Assembly (NCBI GenBank): GCA_947073285.1
Contig: CAMTJT010000008.1
Location: forward strand, 1 to 64,000
Source of the DNA: an uncultured Clostridium sp.
GTDB lineage: Bacteria; Bacillota; Clostridia; TANB77; CAG-508
Length of the DNA stretch: 64,000 nucleotides
Direction of reading: 5' to 3'
Each line of letters begins with the position of its first letter. Position 1 is the stretch's first letter. Of this stretch, positions 17,291 through 27,806 are shown piece after piece. The position numbers were made by a program, and so were the translations under genes. The notes under the pieces are model-generated. The model made no database searches. It had not been told where the DNA came from and worked only from the letters and a program-made list of their open reading frames with translations.

Positions 17291-17569
17291 TTACAAGTCT
17301 AACCTTATATTTTCATCATTATCTAATTTTATTTCTATTGTTTTTCTCTTTTCATTAAATAATATACTATAAACCATAAATGTTTCTATTTTTATTTCTG
17401 TAATGCCTTCTTTCTCATCTATAAAAATCATTTTATTAGAAGTAATCACAAATGCTAATTTATCAATATGTATATTTCCACTGATAACTCCCTCCAATTT
17501 TATTTCTAACTCTTTTTCCCTATATTCCTTTAATAACTCTCTTAACTCCGCTTCTGATATTTTCTTCAT
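17291..17569 (-). CDS. Small element protein coupled to the integrase
   Basis: 92 aa. The N-terminal half is a charged helix (SEAELRELLKEYREKELE); the rest alternates strands (GVISGNIHIDKLAFVITSNK). Its ATG overlaps the integrase stop as TAATG, so the two are translationally coupled. Position suggests an accessory factor of integration or excision, but there is no helix-turn-helix that I can recognise and no family match. Confidence 0.45.
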   Translation of the reverse strand: MKKISEAELRELLKEYREKELEIKLEGVISGNIHIDKLAFVITSNKMIFIDEKEGITEIKIETFMVYSILFNEKRKTIEIKLDNDENIRLDL

Positions 17570-18582
17570 TATCTCTTTCCTCCTACTTTCTTTAAATTCA
17601 TAAGAGGAGAATATTTCTGATACTTAGTTCTTAAATTTTCTGTCGTTAAATCTAAATATGATTCCTCTGTTACTTTTACACTTGAATGTCCTAATATTTG
17701 AGATAATGTATAAATATCTCCACCTTCCATTAAAAACCTTTTAGCAAAGTTGTTTCTTAACAAATGTGGATGTATATCTTTATTCCCTATCCTTTCTCCA
17801 TACTTTGTAAAATTACTTTCAAAACTTCTTACCTCTAGATTTTTTCCTTTTGTTGTACAAAAACAAAACTCACTATCTTTATACCTATCTCTATACTGTA
17901 ACCATCTTCTAAGTTCAGTTGCCATACTTTGTAAAAAGAAAACATATCTATCTTTCTTCCCTTTGGTATTTTCAGCAGGTAAAAAGATACTCCTATCATT
18001 AAAGTTAATATCTGTTTCATCTCTTATCATAAGGCATTCTCCACAACGCATTCCAGTATCAAAAATAAGTTGTGTAATTACATAATCTCTGTACTCATGA
18101 AATTTAGAAGAATCAAAGCACTTAAATAAATTATTCATTTCTTTATCATCTAAATATCCTTTCACTTTCCTTGGTGTCTTAATTACTTTCACTTTTTGTA
18201 CAGGATTTATCTTTATTAATCTATTCTCATACATATAGTTAAAATAGACTCTTATATTTCTAGTATAATTATTTACAGTAGCTATACTCACTTTTTTTCC
18301 AAAATCTCGTCTATGCTCTGGAATATTTTGTTTCTTACTATGACTATCACTAACCACTGTGTATTTGCCTCTTTCTTTTACATTTGCAATGTAATTTTTT
18401 ATATGTGTTTCTGTTACTTGATTAGAATTTTTAATATTACATTCATCTTTTAAATATTGCAAAAATAATTTTAAAGTTTGGTCATAACTTCTAATTGTCT
18501 TTGTTGCTAGTCCTTTATAATCACAATAGGAAAGAAAATCGTCCACCTCCATATCAATTTTTTCCATACAAAAAACCTCCAA
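17569..18582 (-). CDS. int: Tyrosine recombinase (integrase) of element A
   Basis: 337 aa. An N-terminal SAM-like core-binding domain (DFLSYCDYKGLATKTIRSYD) is followed by a catalytic domain with TGMRCGECL (Arg I), HPHLLRNNFAKRF (H-x-x-R), ILGHSSVKVTEESYLDL (His/Trp position and Tyr nucleophile). All catalytic residues are present, so it should be active. It lies 200 bases from the spo0A 3' end, transcribed in the same direction, with arm-like TTTATTGC repeats between them. It most likely recombines within the spo0A 3' end. Confidence 0.9.
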   Translation of the reverse strand: MEVFCMEKIDMEVDDFLSYCDYKGLATKTIRSYDQTLKLFLQYLKDECNIKNSNQVTETHIKNYIANVKERGKYTVVSDSHSKKQNIPEHRRDFGKKVSIATVNNYTRNIRVYFNYMYENRLIKINPVQKVKVIKTPRKVKGYLDDKEMNNLFKCFDSSKFHEYRDYVITQLIFDTGMRCGECLMIRDETDINFNDRSIFLPAENTKGKKDRYVFFLQSMATELRRWLQYRDRYKDSEFCFCTTKGKNLEVRSFESNFTKYGERIGNKDIHPHLLRNNFAKRFLMEGGDIYTLSQILGHSSVKVTEESYLDLTTENLRTKYQKYSPLMNLKKVGGKR

Positions 18583-18620
18583 TCTTTATTAAATTTCATT
18601 CTAAACATTTTTAGAATTCA

Positions 18621-18680
18621 TCCAATAAATTTTGGAAGTTTATTGCTTTTATTTATTTTAGTTTATTGCATTCCTAGCAA
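18621..18680. repeat. Integrase arm-like repeat region, right copy
   Basis: CCAATAAATTTTGGAAG followed by TTTATTGC copies. It matches the region next to the truncated integrase at 12940. It fills most of the gap between int and spo0A. Confidence 0.5.
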
Positions 18681-18781
18681 ATTTATTACTACATTTATTA
18701 CCAATAAATCATAATTAGTTGGTAGTAATTGCAGATTATGCAATTGTTGTATTGCTTACTATTGCCTGATTATAGCATATT

Positions 18782-19600
18782 TTATGCACTCTTTAATTCT
18801 AATCTTAATTTATCTGCTATCATTGCGATAAATTCTGAATTGGTAGGCTTTCCTTTAGTTGCAGATACTGTATATCCAAAGATATTTTCTACTGTACCTT
18901 GCTCTCCTCTTCCCCATGCTACTTCTATCGCATGGCGGATAGCTCTTTCTACTCTACTTGGTGTTGTATGGTATCTTCCTGCAATTTCAGGATAAAGTTG
19001 TTTTGTAATTTGGTTTATCACATCAGTATCTTTAATTACCATCATAATAGCTTCTCTTAAATATTGATATCCTTTAATATGTGCTGGTACACCTACTTCA
19101 TGAATAATATTAGTTACTAGTGCCTCTAAACTATCTTGATCTTTTTTCTTTTCTGGAGCAATATCAATATACTGTCCTTTAATTTCTCTGCCAATATATC
19201 CTCCTTTAAATTGAGTTGGTTGATAATTTTTTAGTTCTTTCATTCTTTTTACTAAAACATTGATGTCAAATGGTTTTACAATATAATATTGTGCTCCTAA
19301 TCCTATTGCTCTTTGTGTTATTTTATCTTGTCCTACGGCTGACAAAATAATACATAATGGCTTTTTTTCTAACTCTGTTTCATATAATTTTTCTAGTACT
19401 CCTAGTCCATCTAAGTGTGGCATGATAATATCTAATAAAAGGATATCTGGTTTCAATTCTAATGCCATATTATATGCTTCATTTCCATCTTTAGCAATGC
19501 CTATGATTTCAATTTGATCTTCCCTTTCTAAATAACTAGATAATGTCATTGTAAAGTCATTATTGTCATCTGCTACTAATACGGTAATTTTCTCACTCAT
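18782..19600 (-). CDS. spo0A: Stage 0 sporulation protein A
   Basis: 272 aa from the ATG with AGGGAAG upstream. The receiver domain has ADDNNDF and the phosphorylation site [11 protein letters not shown]. The C-terminal DNA-binding domain has [14 protein letters not shown], the recognition region [19 protein letters not shown], and the [16 protein letters not shown] segment, ending LRLELKSA. It is the master regulator of sporulation, activated by phosphorylation. Its last 57 codons are duplicated at 13106. The 3' end of this functional copy is therefore partly supplied by the integrated element. The chimera is intact. Confidence 0.95.
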   Translation of the reverse strand: MSEKITVLVADDNNDFTMTLSSYLEREDQIEIIGIAKDGNEAYNMALELKPDILLLDIIMPHLDGLGVLEKLYETELEKKPLCIILSAVGQDKITQRAIGLGAQYYIVKPFDINVLVKRMKELKNYQPTQFKGGYIGREIKGQYIDIAPEKKKDQDSLEALVTNIIHEVGVPAHIKGYQYLREAIMMVIKDTDVINQITKQLYPEIAGRYHTTPSRVERAIRHAIEVAWGRGEQGTVENIFGYTVSATKGKPTNSEFIAMIADKLRLELKSA

Positions 19601-19753
19601 GGTTCTTCCCTCACTTTTCAAAATTTGTAAATTTTTTACATTTTTCACTTTTGAAATTATAATAGATTATCATAATTTTTGCAAGAGTTTTTTGGAATAT
19701 TTTTCCATTTTGTCGTAACAACGTTTATTTTTAAGCATTTTTTATTTATACTC

Positions 19754-20375
19754 TTATTGCTTTTTTATATTTTTCTCTTTTAAAATTTCCATTTTTTGTA
19801 TATTAAGTTGTTTTTCTTGTATTTCATACAAGATTTTTTCTTTTTTCTCAAAAGCAATTTCTATAATAATACTAATTTCTTGTTCAAATTTTACATCTAT
19901 GATAGAAATTTGGTTTATTTTACAATAATGCTTAAAATTCTCTAAATTTTGGTAGGATACTGCTACTTTTACTTCTACTCCGTTTTTCTTGCTGTATGAT
20001 ACTTGCATTATCTATTGCAGTCTTAGCACTTTGTGTATAAGCCCTTACCAAGCCACCTGTTCCTAACAAAATTCCTCCAAAATATCTTGTTACTATTACA
20101 ATTACATTAGTTAACTCTTGTTTTTGTAATAAATTTAGCATAGGAGGCCCTGCTGTACCACTTGGTTCGCCATCATCACTTGCTTTTTCCAATATTCTTT
20201 CTTTTTCTTCTATTCTATAGGCATAACAATGGTGTCTTGCATCATAATGTTTTTTTCGTATCTGTTTCAAAATTGCCTCTGCTTCTTCTATTGAACTTAC
20301 ATAGCAAAGATTTGCTATAAATTTGGACTTTTTCTCTACAATTTGTGCTATTACATCTTCTTTAATGGTTCTCAT
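19754..20375 (-). CDS. yigZ: YigZ/IMPACT family protein, +1 frameshift at a CGG codon
   Basis: Combined product of about 206 aa. The N-terminal part has the family motifs KSKFIANLCYVSSIEEAE, HHCYAYRI, DDGEPSGTAGPPML and RYFGGILLGTGGLVRAY. At GAA AAA CGG AGT the C at 19982 must be skipped to read GVEVKVAVSYQNL and the C-terminal DUF1949-type domain. Without the shift translation ends after 15 unrelated residues. The family is related to eukaryotic IMPACT and is thought to act on translation or stress; its biochemistry is unsettled. It is downstream of the HI0933-type gene in the same direction. Confidence 0.85.
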
Positions 20376-20541
20376 TTTTTTCTTCCCTTTTTATGAATTT
20401 TAGGTAACCTTTTCGTAGTCTTTTCTTCACAGATTACTTCATGCTATCTTATCATTTTTTATAAATTTCCTTATACTCTTCAAATCTTTATACTATTTTT
20501 TATCTTTAGACTCTTTTTTAATCTTTATATTCTTTTTAATC

Positions 20542-21817
20542 CTAAATCATTCTTCTTGTTCCTGCTACAAATCCAGTAGAATAAGCAATTTGCAAATTGA
20601 ATCCACCTGTATAAGCATCTACATCAATTATTTCTCCTGCCAAATATAGCCCTTCTACTATTTTAGACTCCATTGTTTTAGGATTGATTTCTTTAATAGA
20701 AACACCACCAGAAGTAATAATAGCCTCTTCTATTGGTCTAAAACCTTTTAAATTTATTGTAAAATGTTTTAGTAAATAAACTAACCTTGCTCTTTCTTGC
20801 TTTGTAATAGAATTTACCTTTTTTTCTTTATCAATCTTTGATAACTGTATGACTAGCTCTATCATTTTTTGTGGTAATAAATCTTTTAAACTGTTTTTAA
20901 ATTCTTTATTTTTATTTTTTTCAAAATCACGCATAATACGTTCTTCTAACTTTTCTTCTGTTAAAGCAGGTTTTAAATCAATACTTAGTTCTACATTTTC
21001 TTTTTTTAACGATTCTTCTACATGTGGATATCTAAGCAAGTGGGCAGAGCCACTTAAAATAATAGGCCCTGAAACACCCCAATGGGTAAATAGCATTTCT
21101 CCAAAATCTTCATATATCGTTTTGTTTTTTTCTTTCTCTTTTATTTGAATAGCTACATTTCTTAAACTAAGACCTTGCAAACTTTTGCATACAGGCAATG
21201 ATTTTTCTGTAGCTGTTAACGGAACAAGTGATGGTTTAATTTTGGTAATTGTATGCCCTACTTTTCTAGCAATTTCATATCCATCTCCTGTTGAACCTGT
21301 AACAGGATAGCTTTTCCCTCCTGTTGCTAATATGATTTTATCTGCCTCTATGCACTTTTCTTCTCCATCAGAAAAAAGGCATTGCACACCAACTGCTTTG
21401 CCTTGCTTTAAAATTATCTCTTCTACTTTTACATGTGTTTTTATTTCTACTTTTTGCTTTTTTAATAATTTTAAAAATACATCTAAAACATCTTTTGCTT
21501 GGTTGGTAGTTGGAAAAATACGATGTCCTCTTTCTTCTTTTACTTTTAATCCTTCGTTTTCTAATAACTGAATAATATCTTCATTGGTGAATTTTGAAAA
21601 GCAACTGTAAAGAAACATTCCATTTCCTGGTACATTTTGGGTAAACTCTTCTATGGGGAGAGAACTTGTAATATTACATCTTCCCTTCCCTGTAATTAAT
21701 AATTTCTTTCCTAAAGAATCCATTTTTTCTAATAAAATTACTTGGCTATTTTCTCTACTTGCTTGCAAGGCTGCCATTATACCGAGCAGGACCTCCACCA
21801 ATTACAACAACTTTCAT
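20542..21817 (-). CDS. NAD(P)/FAD-dependent oxidoreductase, HI0933/YhiN family, +1 frameshift at a CGG codon
   Basis: Combined product of about 424 aa. The true start (ATG 21817) gives MKVVVIGGGPA and then CGG TAT. Skipping the C at 21784 gives GIMAALQAS, completing the FAD dinucleotide-binding motif GGGxAGxxAA. Downstream motifs are LLEKMDSLGKKLLITGKGRCN, GGKSYPVTGSTGDGY, and GLYLAGEIIDVDAYTGGFN, typical of HI0933-like proteins. The shift falls on the most conserved Gly of the cofactor site, so the protein cannot bind FAD without it. The physiological substrate is unknown. Confidence 0.85.
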
Positions 21818-21854
21818 TTTTCTACTTTTCCTTTATTTTTAGTTAGTTTTAGAT

Positions 21855-21953
21855 GATTTTTTCACAATCTATTTTTCACAATTTGTTCTTTGCAATCTAC
21901 TTTTCACAATCTATTTTTTTGCAATTTCCTTTTTGCAATCTATTTTTCACAAA
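21855..21953. repeat. AT-rich minisatellite, about seven copies of a 14-bp unit
   Basis: Tandem imperfect copies of TTTTTCACAATCTA, some with GCAA for CACAA. They fill the gap between the nucleosidase stop and the HI0933 start. It is probably neutral. Confidence 0.7.
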
Positions 21954-21958
21954 TTATT

Positions 21959-22703
21959 TTACATTGTTTTTATGTGTTCTATCATCTTCTTTATTGCCAT
22001 ATAAATAAATTCTTGGCATATCTCCCCTACATTTCTGTCATATTCTTCTTGCAAAAGTTCGTTGTCTGAAATAATCTTTAGTCCAATAACTGGTATTTGA
22101 CATTGATTTGCAATAGTATATACTGCTATTGCTTCCATTTCTCCACATAATACTTGATGTTTGTTACTAAAATACACGGTTCTATCTATTTCTCTATTCC
22201 ATATATCTCCACTGCCAATTACGCCTATATGTACTTTTCCTTCATTATAAGTATTTGCAAACTCGGTAAAAAAAGCAGTTAGTTTTTCATCTGCTTTTTG
22301 CACTCTTTTTTCATCTTTGCCACCTGCTACAAAAGTAATATAATCCCATTTTGTAGAGTCGCTTCCTTCGTTTTCTTTTTTATAAGGTGTTTTTGCAGAC
22401 ATGATATTAAAAACTTCTTTTCCAATAATTAAGTCTTTTTTGTGTATTTGCTCCCCATAACCTCCTGCTGTTCCTTGGTTAATAATACATACTGGGTGAT
22501 AGTTTTGAATTGCAAGCATTGTTACAGCTGATGCATTAATAATTCCTACTTTTGATTTTGCTATTACGATTGGATATTCGTTGATAGTTCCCTCATAAAA
22601 ATAGTAACCGTGCTAATATAGTTTCTTTTTTGTTTTCCATTTGAGCAATTAGAAAATCAGTTTCTACCTCCATTGCTCCTATTATTAAAATTGGTGCTTT
22701 CAT
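21959..22703 (-). CDS. 5'-methylthioadenosine/SAH nucleosidase-like protein, +1 frameshift at a CGG codon
   Basis: Combined product of about 247 aa. It starts MKAPILIIGAMEVETDFLIA (purine phosphorylase family start). At TTA GCA CGG TTA the C at 22610 must be skipped to read GYYFYEGTINEYPIVIAKSK and on through IINQGTAGGYGEQ, GVIGSGDIWN and LCGEMEAIAVYTIANQ (the ME-E substrate motif). It matches the MTA/SAH nucleosidase fold; the specificity for MTA, SAH or another nucleoside is not decided by what I can see. In other genomes similar genes recycle SAM by-products. Confidence 0.75.
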
Positions 22704-22823
22704 TTTTTTGCTAGATATACTAAAATTAATATATCGTCTACTCCTCTCTATTTTGTGCTATTTTGTTTTCAATTAATTTTTTTAACTACTCTATAATTAG
22801 ATTTTTATTGATTCCTCTATTCT

Positions 22824-24077
22824 CTATTCTAATTCCATTAAATTTTGCACAGCCCTTAGCACCCCTAGTTTGCCATATTGATAGGTAAGCCCTCCTTGCA
22901 AAAATGCTACATAAGGCTCTCTAATTGGTGCATCACAAGATAATTCTATAGAAGAACCTTGGGTAAAAGCTCCTGCTGCCATGATAACTTTGTCTGTATA
23001 CCCTGGCATATCCCATGGTTCTGGAACTGAGTTACTATCTATTGGGGAACCCATTTGAATTCCTTGACAGAATTTGATTAATTTTTCTCTATCGTGAAAG
23101 CTAATGGTTTGTACAATGTCTGTCCTTTTTTGGTTATATTTTGGATTTAGTTCATATCCTAAGTTTTCTAATAATTTACTGGTAAATATAGCTGTTTTTA
23201 AGCTACTTGCTACTACATGTGGTGCAAAATAAAGTCCTTGTAAAAATTGTTTATTAATTCCTAAGGTTGGTCCTACTTCTTTTCCAAGTCCTGGTGCAGT
23301 TAGCCTCTGGGCTGCTAGTTCTACTAGTTCTTTTTTTCCTGCAATATAACCACCATTTGGCGCTATACCACCACCTAAGTTTTTAATAAGTGAACCTACA
23401 ATTACATCTACTCCTACCTCTAATGGTTCTTTTTCTTCTACAAGCTCACCATAGCAATTATCTACCATAATAATAACATCTTTATTTACTTTTCTAATGG
23501 TTTGTACTACTTTTTCTATTTTGTCTATGCTAATACTTTCTCTTAAACTATACCCTCTAGAACGTTGTATTTCAATTAATTTTACATTATTTTTAGAAAC
23601 TCTATTTTGTATTTGTTCATAGTCAAAATCATTATCTATTAAATCTATTTGCTCATAATTTACGAAATGTGCTTTTAACGAACTTGGATTTTCTGCAATT
23701 CCAATTACTTCATCTAAGGTGTCATATGGCTTTCCACTAATACTTAGTAAAGTGTCATTTGGACGCAAAAAGGCAAACAAAGCTATTGTTAGGGCATGAG
23801 TACCAGAAATAATTTGTGTTCTTACTAAACTATCCTCAGCATGCAATACTTCTGCAAATACTTTTTCTATTGTGTCTCTTCCTATATCGGAATTGCCATA
23901 TCCTGTTGTACTATTAAAGTGAATATCAGATACATGATATTTTTGAAATGCATTTAATATTTTTAAACTATTTTTTTCACATAACTTGTCTACTTCTTGA
24001 AATTCTTTTTGCACTTGCTCTTCTGCTTGTTTCGCAAGCTCTAATACTTTTTGACTTACTCCAAATTGTTTGTACAT
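22824..24077 (-). CDS. PLP-dependent enzyme of the methionine gamma-lyase-like YnbB family
   Basis: About 417 aa from the ATG with AGGGAAG upstream. It has HFNSTTGYGNSDIGRDTIE, RTQIISGTHALTIALFAFLR, VDNCYGELVEEKEPLEVGVD and the PLP-lysine region IVGSLIKNLGGGIAPNGGYI. These are diagnostic of the YnbB group, often annotated as aluminium-resistance protein or methionine gamma-lyase family. The reaction is not firmly known; a C-S lyase or related beta/gamma elimination is expected. The frame is open six codons upstream, but the ribosome site supports this start. Confidence 0.85.
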   Translation of the reverse strand: MYKQFGVSQKVLELAKQAEEQVQKEFQEVDKLCEKNSLKILNAFQKYHVSDIHFNSTTGYGNSDIGRDTIEKVFAEVLHAEDSLVRTQIISGTHALTIALFAFLRPNDTLLSISGKPYDTLDEVIGIAENPSSLKAHFVNYEQIDLIDNDFDYEQIQNRVSKNNVKLIEIQRSRGYSLRESISIDKIEKVVQTIRKVNKDVIIMVDNCYGELVEEKEPLEVGVDVIVGSLIKNLGGGIAPNGGYIAGKKELVELAAQRLTAPGLGKEVGPTLGINKQFLQGLYFAPHVVASSLKTAIFTSKLLENLGYELNPKYNQKRTDIVQTISFHDREKLIKFCQGIQMGSPIDSNSVPEPWDMPGYTDKVIMAAGAFTQGSSIELSCDAPIREPYVAFLQGGLTYQYGKLGVLRAVQNLMELE

Positions 24078-24305
24078 TTTATTCTTCCCTTTCATCTATG
24101 ATTCGTTTTATACTTTTCATTTTGCCTTTCATTTCTAATTAGTCTTATACCTTTTATCTTTCTCTTTCGTTTATAACTAATTTTATACTTTTTACTTTTT
24201 TCTTTCTATTATTAAGTCTTTACCTTTTATTCTGCTTTTCCATTCTTAAATAATATAGTTATTGTTTTTCTGGCAAATCAAGTGTTTTTGTAAAAGCTTT
24301 AAATC

Positions 24306-26064
24306 TTACAAAGCATCACTACTATACCTACTATCGCCTTGCCAACTATTTAAACGATAATATTTACCTAAAAAGCTTGGTGAAATCCAATCAATTTCAT
24401 AGATTGGTTCTTGCACTATTTTTCCACTTTGGTCTACAACTCCCCATTTGCCATCTTTTTTAATTCCTGCAAATCCATATTCATTAAAGTCTGTAACCAT
24501 ATCATATTCTACTGCAACTTTTACATCTCCGCTTCTATCTACAAAACCCCATTTACCTCTTACCATTTTGCTGTATAGTAAATTTTCTGGAAAAACATCT
24601 TTACTTTCTAGCCTGTTTCCATCTATATCATAATAAATAAAGTCATTTTCTGATGCTAATAAAATATACTTTTTAGAGTTTATATTAGAAACTTCAAATT
24701 GCTTGATTATAGCGTTTTCCATGCTTGCTACTTTTTCCATTTTCATATTATATAACTCTATCAAATTATTTTGAGTAATTTCTGCTTGTAATAAATTGCT
24801 ATCATTAAAACGGAAAATGCTTGTATAAGCCAAATTAACTACTATTTCTCCTAAAGAATTGATGATACCATTTTTTCCATCTTTTGCTACAATAAAATAG
24901 TTACCTGGCAAATATTCTATATAGCTATAATCATCATCTATTAACGTTTTTCCATTTTTATCTACCACTTTATAAATATCATTTTTGTCTACTGCAATAT
25001 AGTAGTTTGAGTTGTCTGTTTGAGTCATGCTAATAATATCATTTTCAATTTTGTTTCCATGTTCATCAAATACTAGTATCTCTTCATCTTGTACTGCATT
25101 TAAATAAATACCACCAAAAGAGATATTATCATATTCTGGTTTTAAAATTTCTTTTCCTTCTCCGAGTAATAGCACCTTGTTTACCATTTCTTTGTACAAT
25201 AAAGATGTTATTTACAGAGTAATATTGAATGTCTTCATATTCAAAATGAATAACCTCTTTTTTATTTTTTAAAAGTCCTGCTTGTCCGTTTTTGAAAGCA
25301 ATAAAATAGTAATCTTTTTCACTTGGTATTTGTGTAACTCTTTCTAGTTCTGTATATTCTGGTTTTAAAATAGTACGTCCATGATAATTTATATAGCCAT
25401 AACGATACCCTTCTTCTGTTTTTTGGCTTACAATAAATCCTGCTTGTTCATTATTTGTAGTTTGGTTATAATAATTATCAGAAATAATAGCATCATATTC
25501 ATTTTTGATAATTACTTTTCCTTTCATGTTAATAACACCTGAAAGTCCATTTTCTACTACAATAAAGGTTCCTTCTCTATAGTTAAGGCTACTAATTTGG
25601 CTATAAATTGGTTTTGTAATTTCTTTTCCTTCTATTGTAATAATGCCATATTTCCCATCTTGTTTGTACATTAAATTGCTTTTTTCATAAGGATTTGTTT
25701 CAATGTTTGTATCAATTGGAATAGCTTGTACATTTTTGAATTCACTTAAAATAGTTTCCTTTTTTTCATTGTATACTACCGTTTCATAGTCTTTTGTTTC
25801 TTCATCATAACTACTAATACATATAAAAACTGGTTTAGATGGATTTGGAATTTGTACTGCAATATATTCAGCAGGTATAATCACATTTCCACTTTTATCT
25901 ATTACACCACTTTTCCCTTCTTGCTCTAGTACAAAATAATTATACTCTTTAATTTGTTCAATAGTATAGTGATATTGCATTTCATTTATTATTATAAAGC
26001 CTGCTACTAATAGTAGTACTATAATAACTGCAATTATGATAATCCATTTTAATTTTCCATTCAT
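24306..26064 (-). CDS. WG-repeat protein with an N-terminal membrane anchor, +1 frameshift at a CGG codon
   Basis: Combined product of about 585 aa. An N-terminal helix (WIIIIAVIIVLLLVAGFIII) is followed by about ten repeats of the type GKYGIITIEGKEITKPIY and GKWGFVDRSGDVKVAVEYD (WG/KWG repeats, which form a beta-propeller-like solenoid). At GCT ATT ACT CGG AGA the C at 25164 must be skipped to give GEGKEILKPEYDNIS, which restores the repeat rhythm. It is anchored with the repeats probably outside the cell. The ligand is unknown. Confidence 0.75.
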
Positions 26065-26122
26065 AAATCCATCTTTTCCTTTCCCTTATTCTTTGTTTTA
26101 TTATTTGCTTCTTTATTTACCC

Positions 26123-26187
26123 TTTGGTATCTTCTTTTGCTATGTTCTTTGTTTTCTCTTTGGTATCTTTTTTGCTATGTTCTTTAC
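26123..26187. repeat. Direct duplication of about 36 bp
   Basis: Two tandem copies of TTTGGTATCTTCTTTTGCTA...TGTTCTTTG with one base change and one deletion, between the WG gene and the CNNM-type gene. Confidence 0.6.
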
Positions 26188-26236
26188 TCTTTATGCATTT
26201 ACCTTTTTATTTTTCTTTTCTCTACTTATTTTGGGT

Positions 26237-27571
26237 TTAATCTTCTTGTTTTTCTTCTTCATCTCTTTCTTCAATTTTTTCTTGCTTGTTTTTACATACT
26301 TTAATCCATTTTATTCTTTTATCTTCATATTCTTCAATACGATAAGTTAAAAAATCATCTTCTAAAACAGGATGTTCATTTTCTTCTGGTAGTCTTCCTA
26401 ATTTTTCTAAAAGGTAACCTGATAAAGTTTCATAATCACCGTCTGGCATACTTACTTCTAAAATTCTTTCTAGTTCATAAGCACTAACACTACCATCTAT
26501 CAAATACGTATTATCATCAATTTTTTGGTATTCTACTTCTATATCATCATATTCGTCAAAAATATTTCCTACTAATTCTTCTATAATGTCTTCCATTGTA
26601 AGAACGCCTGCTGTACCACCATATTCATCTACTACAATTGCCATTTGCATTTTATTGGTTTGTAATGCTTCAAAAATTTCATCTATTGGCTTTGATTCTG
26701 GTACAAAATATGCCTCTCTTATGATGTCTTTAATTTTTATCTTTTTCTTTGAGTTCATTAATTTCAAAATATCTTTTATAAATAGGATTCCCTTAATATC
26801 ATCAATTGTTTCTTCGTATACTGGTATTCTACTATATTTGTATTCATCCATTTCATCTAAAATCTCGTATAAATCTTGATTAATTTCAATAGCATACATA
26901 TCTGTTCTATGTGTCATTATTTCAGAAGCTACAATATCATTAAAAGCAAAAACATTGTTGATTAGTTCTTTTTCTCCTTCTTCTATAGCTCCTTTTTCTT
27001 CACCTTGGTCTACCATCATCTTGATTTCTTCTTCTGTTACAATCTCTTCTTCTTGCTCTCCTACACCAAATATTTTTGATACAATATTAGTTGACCAAGT
27101 AAGTAATTTTACAAATGGTGCTGTTAAAATAGAAATGGTTCTAATAACACCTATTGTTGCATAAGATACTTTTTCGTAATATTTCATAGCTAATCTTTTT
27201 GGAACTAATTCGCCAAATACTAATGTAAAAAATGAAAGTATTAAGGTAATAATAACAATAGAAATACTTTGCCAAACTGTTACACTAAAAAATGGCATCC
27301 AACTATTTAAAATTGGTGCTAATTTATCTGCAAAAGCATCTGATGCAAATGCACTTGATAAGAAACCTGCTAAGGTAATTCCTATTTGAATAGTTGCTAA
27401 AAATTTGCTTGGATTTTGTAACATTTTTTGAATTTGCTTTGCTTTTTTATGCCCTTCTTTGGCTTGTTTTTCAATTTTGGCATCATTTAAAGAAATAAAA
27501 GCTATTTCTGTTGCAGCAAAGTAAGCATTTAATAGAATTAAAATTGCTAAAATAATTAGCTGTGAAATCAT
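26237..27571 (-). CDS. CNNM/HlyC-CorC family membrane protein with CBS pair
   Basis: 444 aa. The N-terminal DUF21 membrane domain (LIILAILILLNAYFAATEIA, LVFGELVPKRLAMKY) is followed by a CBS pair (IMTHRTDMYAIEINQ, IVVDEYGGTAGVLTMEDIIE) and a C-terminal CorC_HlyC domain ending in a charged tail. The family is linked to divalent-cation (Mg2+) efflux and is often labelled haemolysin without good cause. The charged C-terminal tail (KQEKIEERDEEEKQED) is variable. It stands alone, with about 230 bases of non-coding DNA upstream. Confidence 0.85.
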   Translation of the reverse strand: MISQLIILAILILLNAYFAATEIAFISLNDAKIEKQAKEGHKKAKQIQKMLQNPSKFLATIQIGITLAGFLSSAFASDAFADKLAPILNSWMPFFSVTVWQSISIVIITLILSFFTLVFGELVPKRLAMKYYEKVSYATIGVIRTISILTAPFVKLLTWSTNIVSKIFGVGEQEEEIVTEEEIKMMVDQGEEKGAIEEGEKELINNVFAFNDIVASEIMTHRTDMYAIEINQDLYEILDEMDEYKYSRIPVYEETIDDIKGILFIKDILKLMNSKKKIKIKDIIREAYFVPESKPIDEIFEALQTNKMQMAIVVDEYGGTAGVLTMEDIIEELVGNIFDEYDDIEVEYQKIDDNTYLIDGSVSAYELERILEVSMPDGDYETLSGYLLEKLGRLPEENEHPVLEDDFLTYRIEEYEDKRIKWIKVCKNKQEKIEERDEEEKQED

Positions 27572-27646
27572 AATTTTTTCCTTTCCTTTTGTATAGATAT
27601 TTTCTAGCTTTTATTATATATTTTATCCGTATTTCTGTCAATAAAT

Positions 27647-27670
27647 GCACCAATATTTTACAATTGGTGC
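27647..27670 (-). terminator. Probable terminator of the sortase operon
   Basis: GCACCAAT/ATTGGTGC perfect stem, about 140 bases after the last operon gene. The T-tract is weak. Nothing else was seen in the gap 27572-27806. Confidence 0.4.
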
Positions 27671-27806
27671 TAACTATTGAGTGCTTTTAATGCTTGATAA
27701 TCTTAAATTGACTGTATACTTGTTTTGTTTTTGTATTTATAATTGGACAAACAATTGATAATTTTGTTTTTTCATTAAATACCAAATTGCTGGATTACCC
27801 AAAATT

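Larger units (their letters stand above)
13106..18957. mobile_element. Right integrative element (element A) inserted in the 3' end of spo0A, about 5.7 kb
   Basis: It is bounded by two copies of the spo0A 3' end (13106-13281 and 18782-18957). A tyrosine recombinase starts 200 bases from the spo0A end, followed by a translationally coupled 92-aa ORF, a convergent RNA/small-ORF locus, an RHH fragment, a helicase-like ATPase and a two-gene AAA+ cassette. There are no capsid, terminase or conjugation genes, so it would be a small satellite-like or integrative element needing help to move. The exact crossover point inside the repeat cannot be fixed. Confidence 0.7.

Noticed and set aside
21855..21953. 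Minisatellite considered as a CRISPR array
   Set aside because: The units are 14 bp in direct tandem without spacers; no cas gene is nearby.
26123..26187. Tandem duplication considered as an attachment site
   Set aside because: No integrase or cargo lies nearby; it is a simple local duplication.
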